64,000 nt of DNA from Qingshengfaniella alkalisoli (GTDB lineage Bacteria > Pseudomonadota > Alphaproteobacteria > Rhodobacterales > Rhodobacteraceae): NCBI RefSeq assembly GCF_007855645.1, contig NZ_CP042263.1, positions 1 through 64,000 on the forward strand. Direction: 5' to 3'. A program made the position numbers and the translations under genes. The first letter of the stretch is position 1; each line of letters opens with the position of its first letter. Shown here piece after piece: positions 42,964 to 52,030 of the stretch. Below the pieces are notes generated by a model, which was not told where the DNA came from, did no database searches, and saw nothing but the letters and a program-made list of their open reading frames with translations.

Positions 42964-44039
42964 CCGCGACTCCTCAGATCGAACTCATTCGGGTCGACAA
43001 GCATTACGGAGCGTTCCACGCGCTCAAGGGCATCGACCTGTCCATTCCAAAGGGGCAGTTCGTGGCCCTGGTCGGCCCGTCTGGCTGCGGTAAGTCCACG
43101 TTGTTGCGATCCATTGCCGGGCTTGAATCCATTTCGGGCGGCGAGATGCGCATCGCGGGCGATGTGGTGAACAATGTTCCGCCGCGAAAGCGTGATCTGG
43201 CGATGGTGTTCCAGTCCTACGCGCTTTACCCGCATATGACGGTGCGCAAGAACCTGACCTATTCACTGCGCCTGCAAGGTGCCGACACTGCGACCGCCAA
43301 CAAGGCGGCCGAGGACGTGGCAAAGATCACCGGGCTCGACCAGCTTCTGGACCGATATCCGCGCCAGCTTTCGGGTGGTCAACGGCAGCGTGTTGCGATG
43401 GGGCGGGCGATCATCCGCGATCCGAAAGCCTTCCTGTTCGACGAACCGCTCTCCAATCTCGACGCCGCGCTGCGGGTGCATATGCGGGCCGAGATCCGCA
43501 AGCTGCACAACCGTTTGGGCGCGACCTCCGTTTATGTCACCCATGACCAGATCGAAGCGATGACCATGGCCGATCACGTGGTCGTGCTGCGCGACGGCGT
43601 GGTCGAGCAACAGGGCGCACCGCTGGATCTGTATGACCGCCCCGCCAATCTGTTTGTTGCCGGCTTCATCGGGTCCCCGGCAATGAACTTCGTTGACGCG
43701 ACCGTTCGCGAAGACGGTCTCTCTGCCAAGGCTGCGTTGCCGGGTGGACCAGTGATCCAACTGCCATTGCGCGTGCAGCCCAATGAGGACATCGTGCTGG
43801 GTCTGAGGCCCGAATACCTGAAACTCGCGTCGCAGAGCAAGGCCAAGCTGACCGTGCCGCTCGGCGTGATCGAGGTGACAGGCAGCACCACCTATCTGGT
43901 CAGCGACACCGATCCTGAACTGATGATTGCCGTTCAGGGGCGCCCGGATCTGAAGGTGGGTGACCGGATGCCCCTGACCTTTGATGACAATGCCCTGCAT
44001 GTGTTCCGGCGTGCGGACGGGCTGGCCCTGACCGGCTAG
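42960..44039 (+). CDS. sugar ABC transporter ATP-binding protein (MalK/UgpC-like)
   Basis: A 359-aa ATPase of CUT1 sugar importers with Walker A GPSGCGKST, signature LSGGQRQRVAMGRAI, Walker B AFLFDEPLSNLD and H-loop VTHDQIEAMTM, plus a C-terminal TOBE domain (ENIVLGLRPEYL-like segment). The ATG at 42960 overlaps the stop of the second permease; a longer open frame upstream is not used. It is the last gene of the LacI-controlled operon. Confidence 0.92.
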   Translation: MTATPQIELIRVDKHYGAFHALKGIDLSIPKGQFVALVGPSGCGKSTLLRSIAGLESISGGEMRIAGDVVNNVPPRKRDLAMVFQSYALYPHMTVRKNLTYSLRLQGADTATANKAAEDVAKITGLDQLLDRYPRQLSGGQRQRVAMGRAIIRDPKAFLFDEPLSNLDAALRVHMRAEIRKLHNRLGATSVYVTHDQIEAMTMADHVVVLRDGVVEQQGAPLDLYDRPANLFVAGFIGSPAMNFVDATVREDGLSAKAALPGGPVIQLPLRVQPNEDIVLGLRPEYLKLASQSKAKLTVPLGVIEVTGSTTYLVSDTDPELMIAVQGRPDLKVGDRMPLTFDDNALHVFRRADGLALTG

Positions 44040-44055
44040 CGTCCGAAAGACGGAT

Positions 44056-44568
44056 TTATCCGGCTTCGAACACCCCGCAGGCGATACGATCGCCGGCGGC
44101 GCCCGAAGGTTGGCTGGTGTAATCGTCGGGACCGGAATGGACGATGAAAGCCGATCCATTATCGTCCATCATGTCCGCCACCGTCAGATCGGGCGAGAAA
44201 TGCTCGACCATCGCCGTTCCGCTTTCGGGCACGTTCAGGTTGGGCAGATCACCCGGATGCGGCCCGCTGGCGTCATGGACACCATGGCCGGCATCGCCCG
44301 ACATATGACCGCCGGCGGAGCTGAAATCATCGGCGGAACAATCGCCGGTTTCATGGATGTGAATACCATGCGGGCCAGCGGGGACGCCGTCTATATCCAC
44401 GGATATGAGCGCGCGCCCGGATTCCGTGTCGCTGACGGTGACGGTGCCGACCGCGTTGCCGTCGCGATCCTGCAAGGCGGCTTGTGCAGTGTCCGCGGTT
44501 GCGGCGCTGGCGATGGCCGCGCCACCCAGGCCAACGATTGTTGCGACTGTCAATGTCAGGTGTTTCAT
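44056..44568 (-). CDS. sodC: periplasmic Cu/Zn superoxide dismutase
   Basis: A 170-aa secreted superoxide dismutase that converts superoxide to hydrogen peroxide and oxygen in the periplasm. A signal peptide (about residues 1-25) precedes the mature domain. Copper and zinc ligands are recognisable in GPHGIHIHETGDC, GGHMSGDAGHGVHDASGPHPGDLPNL and AFIVHSGPDDY; the disulfide cysteines are in GDCSADD and RIACGVFEAG. It is convergent with the ATPase gene and lies 111 bp downstream of the lipoprotein gene on the same strand. A near-copy of the class 2 palindrome occurs at 44393-44406. Confidence 0.93.
   Translation of the reverse strand: MKHLTLTVATIVGLGGAAIASAATADTAQAALQDRDGNAVGTVTVSDTESGRALISVDIDGVPAGPHGIHIHETGDCSADDFSSAGGHMSGDAGHGVHDASGPHPGDLPNLNVPESGTAMVEHFSPDLTVADMMDDNGSAFIVHSGPDDYTSQPSGAAGDRIACGVFEAG
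44393..44406. repeat. degenerate class 2 palindrome in sodC
   Basis: ATATCCACGGATAT differs from the class 2 palindrome ATATCCGCGGATAT by one base at the centre. It is 24 kb from parB2, so it may be chance or a weak distal site. Confidence 0.3.
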
Positions 44569-44679
44569 GGGAACCTCCTTCCGGTTGGGGCAAGGGCGGG
44601 CACGATGTCATATGGCCGCGGCACCGACCTCACATGCAGTCCCAACGGCTCACCCGGCTCGCGGTTCCGACAGGCAGGT

Positions 44680-45354
44680 TCAGGAACAGATACCTTTCGG
44701 TTCCACCCCGTTCCAGGGGACAATGATCCGGCCAGCCTCGCTGCGCCGGGGCAGGTTCGGAAAGTGTCGTGACAACATCGAATGCAGCCGGTCGGTGCGT
44801 GCGCCCTCGGGATCGAGCGCCCGGCAGCAGACGAACTCCTCGATCAGCGACGCCTGTTGTTCATAGGGATAGTCCAGCAGATCGCGGTCTTCGACATCGA
44901 ACAGGTAGGGGTCATCCGTAACAGCATGTTCGGTGGCCGCTTTCCAAGGGGCGTAGCCGGTCGTGGCGCGGTTCTGCCATTGCCAAACATGGGTCATTTC
45001 ATGTGCGACGATCATCGCTTGTGCGAGCGGCAGCGCATCGGGATAGCCCGCCAGAAAATCTTCGCTGAAGAACTTTTGCGCCACGAACATGTGATTGCCC
45101 AACACGACGCCGAAGATCGAGGTTTCGATCTCGTCTTGGGTTTCCTGTGGAAAGATGCGTTCGCGGCAAGTCACCCATGGACGTGCCGGACGGGTTATCG
45201 GGAAGGCACCGATCAGCGCGCCGTCATGGATGCGGATCGGGCGGGTGGCGATGGTGTCGCCATGGACGGTCGACAAAAAGCGTGTCTCGGAGATGCTGAG
45301 CTCGCGCCCGCACGCCGCGAGTCCAATCAGAAGAAGGACAGAAAACCATTTCAT
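44680..45354 (-). CDS. lipoprotein with HExxH metallopeptidase-like motif
   Basis: A 224-aa predicted lipoprotein: signal peptide with lipobox LAAC (Cys15 by my count). The centre contains AMIVAHEMTHVWQWQN, an HExxH zinc-binding motif followed by Trp-Gln residues, as in DUF4157-like or other small secreted zinc proteins. Further down lie DLLDYPYEQQASLIEEF and VCC. I do not recognise a named family. It could be a membrane-attached protease, or a structural relic. It lies upstream of sodC on the same strand. Confidence 0.7.
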   Translation of the reverse strand: MKWFSVLLLIGLAACGRELSISETRFLSTVHGDTIATRPIRIHDGALIGAFPITRPARPWVTCRERIFPQETQDEIETSIFGVVLGNHMFVAQKFFSEDFLAGYPDALPLAQAMIVAHEMTHVWQWQNRATTGYAPWKAATEHAVTDDPYLFDVEDRDLLDYPYEQQASLIEEFVCCRALDPEGARTDRLHSMLSRHFPNLPRRSEAGRIIVPWNGVEPKGICS

Positions 45355-45492
45355 GCTGCCACATTAGTCCGCGCATTCCGCCACACAAGGTCACAGATGC
45401 GGCAGGCGGCGAAAGCTGGCCCAACCGACGCCGTCACAGAATTGACACGAGGTTATTGACAGCGGGCCTCGATTCCATCCAGTATCCATATA

Positions 45493-45510
45493 TATGGAAG
45501 CTATTCCATA
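45493..45510. promoter_or_regulatory. candidate IclR operator in front of the second Dpp operon
   Basis: The inverted repeat TATGGAAGCTATTCCATA has 7-bp arms and a 4-bp centre, close to the TGGAA-Nx-TTCCA type of IclR-family sites. It lies between a TTGACA at 45456-45461 and the binding-protein gene. A related TATTCCAT stretch occurs at 53342 in front of the iclR gene of this cluster. Confidence 0.5.
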
Positions 45511-45541
45511 ATAAAATAATATCCGCATGGAGGTGGACGAC

Positions 45542-47077
45542 ATGACTTCGACTTTCAGATTCAGGAAATTCTCGCTTCTCACCGGAACGCTGATGGGCGC
45601 TACGATGCTGACCTCGCCGGTCTTCGCCGAGGGCGTCATTGATGTTGCGATCATTGGCGAGCCCCCGACGCTAGACCCGATGATGTCCACGGCGGATGTC
45701 GTCAGCATCGTGACTCAGCACTTCTTCGAGACGCTCTATACTTTCGACGAAAACTGGGCGGTCGTTCCGCTTCTGGCACAGGACATGCCGGAGATTTCCG
45801 AGGACGGACTGACTTACCGCATCCCGCTGCGCGAAGGCATCACGTTCCATGATGGGTCCACGATGGATTCCGCCGATGTGGTCGCGTCGCTTCAGCGCTG
45901 GCTGAAGGTATCCACGCGCGGCAAGGGCGTCGCTGAACAGGTTGCCGGCATCGAGACGGACGGGGCGAACACGGTCGTCATCACGCTGACCGAAAGCTAC
46001 TCTCCGCTGCTGTCACTGCTGGCTTTTTCCAACGCGGCCGCGATGATCGTGCCCGAAGAAGTGCTGGGCGAGGAATTGTCCGCCATCGTCGGCACCGGGC
46101 CGTACAAACTGGAAGAACACCTCCCGGACCAATACATCCAGGTCACGCGCTTTGACGACTACGTTTCCCGCGAAGAACCATCCAGCGGCGGGTCGGGAAA
46201 GCGTGAACAGATCCTTGACGAGATCCGTTTCGTGCCCGTGCCTGACGCAGCTACACGTGTCGAAGGCGTCCTGTCGGGCCAGTTCCAGTTTGCCGATGGC
46301 CTGCCCACCGAAGCCTATGACCGGATCGAAAGCACGGATGGCGTAGAGCCGATGCTGCTTGCACCTTTCGGTTGGCCGATCTTCGCCTTCAACCTGAAAG
46401 AAGGGCTGATGGCGGATCAGAATGTGCGCTCTGCCGTTCAGGCCGCATTGGCGCCGGAAGACATGCTGTATGCCGCGTTCGGGGACGAGAAATTCTTCGT
46501 GACAGACGCCGCGCTGTTCCCTGAAAGCTTCCAGTGGCACAATGAAGAAGGGGCGGAGCTTTACAACCAGGCCGATGCGGCAAAATCGCAGGAATTGCTG
46601 TCAAAGGCGGGTTATGACGGATCGCCGCTGCGCATCCTGACCTCGCACCAGTATGAATTCCACTACAAGATGGCCGAAGTTGCGAAGGTCTATCTGGAAG
46701 CCGGTGGGTTCACGGTTGAACTGGATGTCGTGGACTGGGCCACGCTGACCCAGCAACGCGACAACCCGGCGGCATGGGATATCTACATCACCCATTCGCC
46801 CTTCCTGCCGGAGCCCGCGCTGACCAGCATGTACAGCCCGACCTCGCGCCTTGGCTGGGCGAATGAGGAAAAGGATGCGGTTCTGAAGGAATTCACGTCG
46901 GAAACCGATCCAGAAAAGCGGCTGGAGCTGTTCGCTGAACTGCAAAAGCTCGTTTATGAACAGGCACCATTCTACAAGGTTGGCGGGTTCAACACCCTGC
47001 TGGCGAAATCGACCGCTCTGGACGGTGTAACCGAAACGCCCTGGCCGTATTTCTGGAACGCCTCGCTGAGCGAGTAA
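45542..47077 (+). CDS. peptide-type ABC transporter substrate-binding protein (second Dpp system)
   Basis: A 511-aa family 5 binding protein. Start at 45542 because GGAGGTGG is well spaced before it; an ATG at 45527 is in frame but lies upstream of that site. The signal peptide ends near SPVFAEG. Mature hallmarks are VAIIGEPPTLDPM, YRIPLREGITFHDGSTMDSADV and VGTGPYKL. It opens an operon of eight genes that also encodes an amidohydrolase and a RidA protein, so the ligand may be an N-acylated or modified amino acid or sugar acid and not a simple peptide. A strong hairpin follows (47090-47117). Confidence 0.9.
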   Translation: MTSTFRFRKFSLLTGTLMGATMLTSPVFAEGVIDVAIIGEPPTLDPMMSTADVVSIVTQHFFETLYTFDENWAVVPLLAQDMPEISEDGLTYRIPLREGITFHDGSTMDSADVVASLQRWLKVSTRGKGVAEQVAGIETDGANTVVITLTESYSPLLSLLAFSNAAAMIVPEEVLGEELSAIVGTGPYKLEEHLPDQYIQVTRFDDYVSREEPSSGGSGKREQILDEIRFVPVPDAATRVEGVLSGQFQFADGLPTEAYDRIESTDGVEPMLLAPFGWPIFAFNLKEGLMADQNVRSAVQAALAPEDMLYAAFGDEKFFVTDAALFPESFQWHNEEGAELYNQADAAKSQELLSKAGYDGSPLRILTSHQYEFHYKMAEVAKVYLEAGGFTVELDVVDWATLTQQRDNPAAWDIYITHSPFLPEPALTSMYSPTSRLGWANEEKDAVLKEFTSETDPEKRLELFAELQKLVYEQAPFYKVGGFNTLLAKSTALDGVTETPWPYFWNASLSE

Positions 47078-47089
47078 CCTTTCCTCCCG

Positions 47090-47117
47090 TCGGGTGGGCC
47101 GGATGCGGCCCGCCCGA
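47090..47117 (+). other. intercistronic hairpin after second dppA-like gene
   Basis: TCGGGTGGGCCG (47090-47101) pairs with CGGCCCGCCCGA (47106-47117), a 12-bp stem with one G-U pair and a 4-nt loop. It lies between the binding-protein and permease genes and has no T-run after it. Confidence 0.7.
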
Positions 47118-47137
47118 TCAGACGACGGACCCAAGAT

Positions 47138-48079
47138 ATGACAAGCTACGTTCTGCAACGCTTTGCCGGAATGCTGGTGGTGATGTTTCTCGTGCTCACC
47201 ACGGTGTTCATCGTTGTCCGGCTGGCCCCCGGTGATCCGGCCGCATTGATGCTGGGCCCCGAAGCCACCCCGCAGGACGTTGCCGATTTGCGGGCGCGGT
47301 TGGGGCTGGACCGGTCTATCCCTGTCCAATACGCGCAGTTCCTGGTCGATGTGGTGCGCGGCGATTTGGGGCAGTCGATCTTCTTCAACCAACCAGTGGG
47401 AAGCCTTCTGTTGCAACGCGCGGAACCCACGATCTTCCTGTCGCTGTTTTCCATCCTGATCGCGGTAAGTATTGCGCTGCCCATCGGGATTGCATCGGCC
47501 TATACGCGCGGGACGCTGTTCGATCAGGGCACGATTTCGACGGCGATGCTGGCGGCATCCGTGCCATCCTTCTGGCTGGGTCTGATATTTCAGCAGCAGC
47601 TGGGCACCAGGCTGGGCTGGTTTCCGGTGTCAGGATATGGTGGCCCGGACACGAGTTTCATCGAGCGGATGCGCTACCTGATCCTGCCCTCCATCGTGCT
47701 GGGGATCGTCAACTCCGCGCTGATCATCCGCTTCACCCGCGCCTCCATGCTCGACATCCTGTCCGATGATTTCATCCGCACCGCCCGGTCGAAAGGCATG
47801 AGCGAATGGCAAGTCGTCATCAAGCACGGGCTGAAGAACGCGCTGATCCCGATTGTAACGGTCATCGGCCTGACCTTCGCGTTGCTGATTTCCGGCGCGG
47901 TTGTGACCGAGCGGGTGTTCAACCTGCCGGGAATCGGATCGCTGGTCGTGGGTGCGGTTCTGCGCCGCGACTATCCGACGATCCAGGGCGCGCTGATCGT
48001 GGTGGCGGGGCTGTATGTGCTGATCAATTTCCTGATCGACATGCTCTACCTCGTGATCGATCCGCGCGTGAAATACTGA
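47138..48079 (+). CDS. ABC transporter permease (DppB-like, second system)
   Basis: A 313-aa DppB-type permease: MTSYVLQRFAGMLVVMFLVLTT at the N-terminus, APGDPAALMLGPEATPQDV, and the EAA loop DFIRTARSKGMSEWQVVIKHGLKNAL. It forms the importer channel with the DppC-like protein encoded 13 bp downstream. Confidence 0.92.
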   Translation: MTSYVLQRFAGMLVVMFLVLTTVFIVVRLAPGDPAALMLGPEATPQDVADLRARLGLDRSIPVQYAQFLVDVVRGDLGQSIFFNQPVGSLLLQRAEPTIFLSLFSILIAVSIALPIGIASAYTRGTLFDQGTISTAMLAASVPSFWLGLIFQQQLGTRLGWFPVSGYGGPDTSFIERMRYLILPSIVLGIVNSALIIRFTRASMLDILSDDFIRTARSKGMSEWQVVIKHGLKNALIPIVTVIGLTFALLISGAVVTERVFNLPGIGSLVVGAVLRRDYPTIQGALIVVAGLYVLINFLIDMLYLVIDPRVKY

Positions 48080-48092
48080 AGGGGCAGGGCAT

Positions 48093-48947
48093 ATGGCAGA
48101 TATAGCAGCGAGCAATCCGAACCTCTGGCGTCTTCTGATCCAGCGCCGCTCCGTGGCTATGGGGCTTCTGGTCCTTGCAATCGTTGGCTTCGCGGCCGTC
48201 TTCGCCCCGCTGGTGGCACCGCATGACCCCGCCGGGCTGTCGGTGCGCGACCGCCTGACGGCACCGGGGGCCGAGTGGTGGCTTGGCACGGACGAGTTCG
48301 GTCGCGATGTCTTCAGCCGATTGGTCTTCTCCGGTCGCGTGTCACTGTCGGTTGGATTGGGCGTCGCCGTGTTGGCGTCGTTCTTCGGCATCATCCTGGG
48401 GCTTCTGGGCGGGTTCTTCCGCAAGCTTGATACCCCGGTCAGCCGCCTGATCGACGCGATGATGGCCTTTCCCGATATCCTGCTGGCGATTTCGCTGGTT
48501 GCGGCACTGGGATCGTCGCTGTTCAACGTGATCCTTGCGCTGGCCATCGTCTACACGCCGCGGATCGCGCGAATCGTGCGGGCCTCGACACTGGTTATCC
48601 GCGAATTGCCCTATGTCGAAGCCGCCCGCGCGCTTGGTGTGTCCACATGGCGTATCCTGACCCGGCATATCCTGCGCAACATGATCTCGCCCATCATCGT
48701 TCAGGCCACCTTCATCTTTGCCTATGCGATGCTGGCCGAAGCAGGGCTGAGCTTTCTGGGGGTGGGTGTGGACCCGAGCACACCGACATGGGGCACGATG
48801 ATCAATGCGGGTCGCCAGTATATCGGCACCGCCGACTGGATGATCCTGTTTCCCGGCATCGCGATCACGCTGTGCGTGCTGTCGCTGCAAATCGCCGGAG
48901 ACGGGTTGCGCGATGCGCTGGACCCGCGAATTTCAAAGGAGCTCTGA
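48093..48947 (+). CDS. ABC transporter permease (DppC-like, second system)
   Basis: A 284-aa DppC-type permease with LGTDEFGRDVFSRLVFSGRVSLSVG near the periplasmic loop, the EAA loop PYVEAARALGVSTWRILTRHILRNM and the C-terminus GDGLRDALDPRISKEL. Here it is a free-standing gene, unlike the fused form at 31544-33415. Confidence 0.92.
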   Translation: MADIAASNPNLWRLLIQRRSVAMGLLVLAIVGFAAVFAPLVAPHDPAGLSVRDRLTAPGAEWWLGTDEFGRDVFSRLVFSGRVSLSVGLGVAVLASFFGIILGLLGGFFRKLDTPVSRLIDAMMAFPDILLAISLVAALGSSLFNVILALAIVYTPRIARIVRASTLVIRELPYVEAARALGVSTWRILTRHILRNMISPIIVQATFIFAYAMLAEAGLSFLGVGVDPSTPTWGTMINAGRQYIGTADWMILFPGIAITLCVLSLQIAGDGLRDALDPRISKEL

Positions 48948-48950
48948 GCA

Positions 48951-50063
48951 ATGGCCGCACGACATCTGACCAATTTCAGGGCCATCAACCTGACCGGCGA
49001 TCTGTCCGGCGACATCTGGATAGATGATGCGGGTGTGATCACGGGTGGGCCTGTCGAGGGCGCGGAAACCGTTGACCTGCAAGGCGCCTACCTGTCGCCT
49101 GGCTGGGCCGATCTGCATGTGCATGTCTGGCATGGCGGCACCGATATCTCGATCCGCGCGGACGAGGCCGGGCTGAAGCATGGCGTCACCGCCATGGCGG
49201 ATGCGGGGTCCGCGGGTGAAGCGAGCTTTCACGGCCTGCGCGAATACGTGATCGAGGCGCAGCGCGAAACGGTGAAGGCATTTCTGAACATCGGCTCTAT
49301 CGGGCTGGTGGCCTGCAACCGTGTTTCGGAACTGATCGACACACGTTCCATCGATTTCGACCGCAGCCTTGCGGTAATCGAGGCCAATCGTGACGTGATC
49401 TGCGGCATCAAGGTGCGCGCCAGCGGCGTGATCGTCGGATCATGGGGCATCACACCGGCCAAGATCGCCAAACGGCTGGCCGATATCAGCGGGCTGCCCC
49501 TGATGGTCCATGTCGGCGAGGCACCACCGTTGATCGACGAGGTGTTCGAGATACTGACACCCGGTGATATCGTCACCCACTGCTTCAATGGCAAGCGCGG
49601 TGGATCCATCCGGGATACACCCAAGCTGATGGAAATGGCCAAGCGCAAGGCGGGCGAGGGTATCCTGATGGATATCGGCCACGGCGCGGCGTCATTCAAT
49701 TTCGAGGTGTCCGCGCAAGCCATTGCGGACGGGATGGTGCCCTATTCGATCTCCACCGATCTGCATGGGCGCAACATCAATGGGCCTGTGCATGATCTGG
49801 CGACGACGGTGTCCAAGGTTCATGCTACGGGGCTGTCGTTCGAGGATTGCGTGACCGCAATCACCGACCACCCGCGCAAGGTGATGGGGTTGGAAGGCCC
49901 GCGCGTCGGACAACCCGCCGATTTCACTGCCTTTACTCTGGAGAACAGCGACGAGGTCGCCACCGATAGCCAGGGCGGGACGCTCAAGCTGGGTAAGGTC
50001 TTTACGCCTATCGCGGCGTTCAAAAACGCACATCACGTGCCAGCCAGCCGGAGAGTCGCATGA
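48951..50063 (+). CDS. amidohydrolase/deacetylase family metallohydrolase
   Basis: A 370-aa TIM-barrel metalloenzyme of the Atu3266/EF_0837-type amidohydrolases (dihydroorotase-like). Metal-binding motifs are WADLHVHVWHGGTDIS, the probable carbamylated Lys in CGIKVRASGVI, MVHVGEAPP, VTHCFNGKRGG and SISTDLHGRN. Characterised relatives hydrolyse N-acetylated compounds, and homologues are often encoded beside SelA-like PLP enzymes, as here. AAGGAG precedes the ATG. The stop overlaps the dppD-like start (ATGA), so transport and hydrolysis are coupled. Likely role: deacylation of the imported compound. Confidence 0.85.
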   Translation: MAARHLTNFRAINLTGDLSGDIWIDDAGVITGGPVEGAETVDLQGAYLSPGWADLHVHVWHGGTDISIRADEAGLKHGVTAMADAGSAGEASFHGLREYVIEAQRETVKAFLNIGSIGLVACNRVSELIDTRSIDFDRSLAVIEANRDVICGIKVRASGVIVGSWGITPAKIAKRLADISGLPLMVHVGEAPPLIDEVFEILTPGDIVTHCFNGKRGGSIRDTPKLMEMAKRKAGEGILMDIGHGAASFNFEVSAQAIADGMVPYSISTDLHGRNINGPVHDLATTVSKVHATGLSFEDCVTAITDHPRKVMGLEGPRVGQPADFTAFTLENSDEVATDSQGGTLKLGKVFTPIAAFKNAHHVPASRRVA

Positions 50064-51007
50064 CGGATCTTGCCGACGATATCCTGCTTCACGTCGATCA
50101 CCTGTCGACGCATTTCATCTATAAGTCCCGCGTTGCCAAGGCGCTGAGAGACGTCAACTTCACGCTGAAGAAGGGGCAGACGCTGGCTCTGGTGGGCGAA
50201 TCCGGATCGGGAAAATCGGTCACATCGCTGTCGATCATGGGGCTGCTCGCTGCGCCGGGTGAGATCGTGGAAGGGCGTATCCTCTACCGCCTTGCCGACG
50301 GAGATGTGATGGACCTGGCGAAGGCCAGCAGCAAGGACATGCGCCGCATTCGGGGATGTGAGATTTCCATGATCTTTCAGGAGCCGATGACGTCACTCAA
50401 TCCACTGATGACGGTTGGTGACCAGATCGCGGAAATGGTGGCGCTGCACACGGATCGCAAGGGCCGTGCCGCGCGTGATCGCGCCCGCGAGATGCTGGAA
50501 CTGGTGGAAATCCCTGCTGCCGCGCGCCGTTTGGATGACTACCCGCACCATATGTCGGGCGGTATGCGCCAACGCGTGATGATCGCGCTCGCGCTGGCCT
50601 GCGAGCCGTCGCTGCTGATCGCCGATGAACCCACAACCGCACTAGATGTAACCATTCAGGCGCAGATCCTTGAAATCCTCCGACGGCTCCAGACGGAGCT
50701 TGGCATGTCCTGCCTGTTCATCACGCATGACATGGGGGTTGTGGCCGAAATGGCCGATGAGGTCGCGGTGATGTATGCGGGCGAGGCAATTGAACAGGCC
50801 GATGCACGCACCCTGTTTGCCCAGCCGAGCCATCCCTATACCGAGGGGCTTCTGGCCTCGATTCCGATGGCCAGCCGGGATTTTTCCGAGACGGGAGAAC
50901 GCAAGCCGTTGGTGCCGATCCCAGGGCACGGTGCCATCGCTTTACGCTATGCCGCAGGGCTGCACCTTCGCGCCGCGTTGCCCCTATGCCGAAGCCGCTT
51001 GCGCTGA
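50060..51007 (+). CDS. oligopeptide ABC ATPase (DppD-like), frameshifted near the 3' end
   Basis: The open frame encodes 315 aa with intact nucleotide-binding motifs ([36 protein letters not shown]). After about residue 289 the sequence leaves the family: the expected tail reads on in the +1 frame from 50927 to a stop at 51075-51077. One extra G in GGG at 50924-50926 explains the switch, and the restored frame would end in an ATGA overlap with the next gene, matching the rest of the operon. The open frame stops instead at 51007, losing the cysteine-containing tail. It is either a real mutation or a sequencing error in a homopolymer. Confidence 0.85.
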   Translation: MTDLADDILLHVDHLSTHFIYKSRVAKALRDVNFTLKKGQTLALVGESGSGKSVTSLSIMGLLAAPGEIVEGRILYRLADGDVMDLAKASSKDMRRIRGCEISMIFQEPMTSLNPLMTVGDQIAEMVALHTDRKGRAARDRAREMLELVEIPAAARRLDDYPHHMSGGMRQRVMIALALACEPSLLIADEPTTALDVTIQAQILEILRRLQTELGMSCLFITHDMGVVAEMADEVAVMYAGEAIEQADARTLFAQPSHPYTEGLLASIPMASRDFSETGERKPLVPIPGHGAIALRYAAGLHLRAALPLCRSRLR

Positions 51008-51077
51008 CCCGACCGTTTTGGCCGAAGCGGAGGCAGGCCACCTGACCCGCTGCTGGAAACGGAGGGCTGCCGCATGA
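50927..51077 (+). pseudogene. out-of-frame 3' end of the dppD-like gene
   Basis: In the frame +1 to the gene above, the sequence reads [20 protein letters not shown] and continues to a TGA at 51075-51077. This is the normal C-terminal oligopeptide-ATPase tail with its Cys-x5-Cys motif. It has no start of its own and is only meaningful as the displaced end of dppD. Confidence 0.8.
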
Positions 51078-52030
51078 CTGAACCACTTCTGAAGGTCCGC
51101 AACCTGTCCAAGGTCTTTCCAACGCGCGCTGGCGAGGTCCATGCCGTGCGCGATGTCAGCTTCGATGTGCCGAAAGGAGCCATTGTCGGGCTGGTCGGGG
51201 AATCCGGATCGGGCAAGACGACGCTTGGCCGGTGCCTGCTGCGGCTGGTGGAACCGACATCGGGCAGCGCCGAATTCGACGGGACCGAACTGACGACGCT
51301 GGACGGACGCGCGATGAAGGCGATGCGCAAGCGGATGCAGATCATCTTTCAGGATCCGTTTTCCAGCCTGAACCCGCGCATGCGCGTCAAGGACATCATC
51401 GGCGAGGCATTGATCGCGCATAAGATTGGATCATCGACCGGCGACCGCCGTGACCGTGTCGCCGCGCTGCTCGAAGAGGTCGGTCTGTCCGCCGAACATA
51501 TGAACCGCTTCCCGCATGAATTTTCGGGTGGCCAGCGTCAGCGGATCGGGATTGCACGGGCGCTCGCGGTAGATCCCGAATTCATCGTGGCGGACGAATC
51601 CGTGTCGGCGCTCGATGTGTCGGTACAGGCGCAAATCCTGAACCTGATGCTGGAACTGCGTGAGCGGCGCGGTCTGACCATCCTGTTCATCGCGCATGAT
51701 CTGTCCGTGGTGGAATACCTGTGCGACGAGATCATCGTGCTGTATCTGGGCCGCGTGATGGAAGCGGGAGGCAACCGCAAGGTCTATGACACGCCCGCGC
51801 ATCCCTATACCCGCGCGCTGTTGTCAGCGGCACCTATCCCCGATCCGGATCGCCGCGCCGAGCGGGTGGTGCTGACAGGCGAGTTGCCCAGCCCGCTTGC
51901 CCCGCCGCCCGGATGCGTTTTCCACACGCGCTGCAATTTTGCCAATGACGGATGCCACGCTACGGAGCCTAAGCTGCAACGCGCCGGCCCAGCCCAATCC
52001 GCCGCCTGCCTGAGACTTGGAGAAATCTGA
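51074..52030 (+). CDS. oligopeptide ABC ATPase (DppF-like, second system)
   Basis: A 318-aa ATPase with Walker A GESGSGKTT, signature FSGGQRQRIGIARAL and Walker B FIVADESVSALD, and the tail PPGCVFHTRCNFANDGC. Its ATG overlaps the stop of the displaced dppD frame. The next gene begins directly after its TGA. Confidence 0.92.
   Translation: MTEPLLKVRNLSKVFPTRAGEVHAVRDVSFDVPKGAIVGLVGESGSGKTTLGRCLLRLVEPTSGSAEFDGTELTTLDGRAMKAMRKRMQIIFQDPFSSLNPRMRVKDIIGEALIAHKIGSSTGDRRDRVAALLEEVGLSAEHMNRFPHEFSGGQRQRIGIARALAVDPEFIVADESVSALDVSVQAQILNLMLELRERRGLTILFIAHDLSVVEYLCDEIIVLYLGRVMEAGGNRKVYDTPAHPYTRALLSAAPIPDPDRRAERVVLTGELPSPLAPPPGCVFHTRCNFANDGCHATEPKLQRAGPAQSAACLRLGEI

Noticed and set aside
50775-51077. Independent 100-aa gene downstream of dppD
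   Set aside because: Only its last ~50 residues look real and they are the displaced tail of dppD; the first part is a shadow of the ATPase frame.
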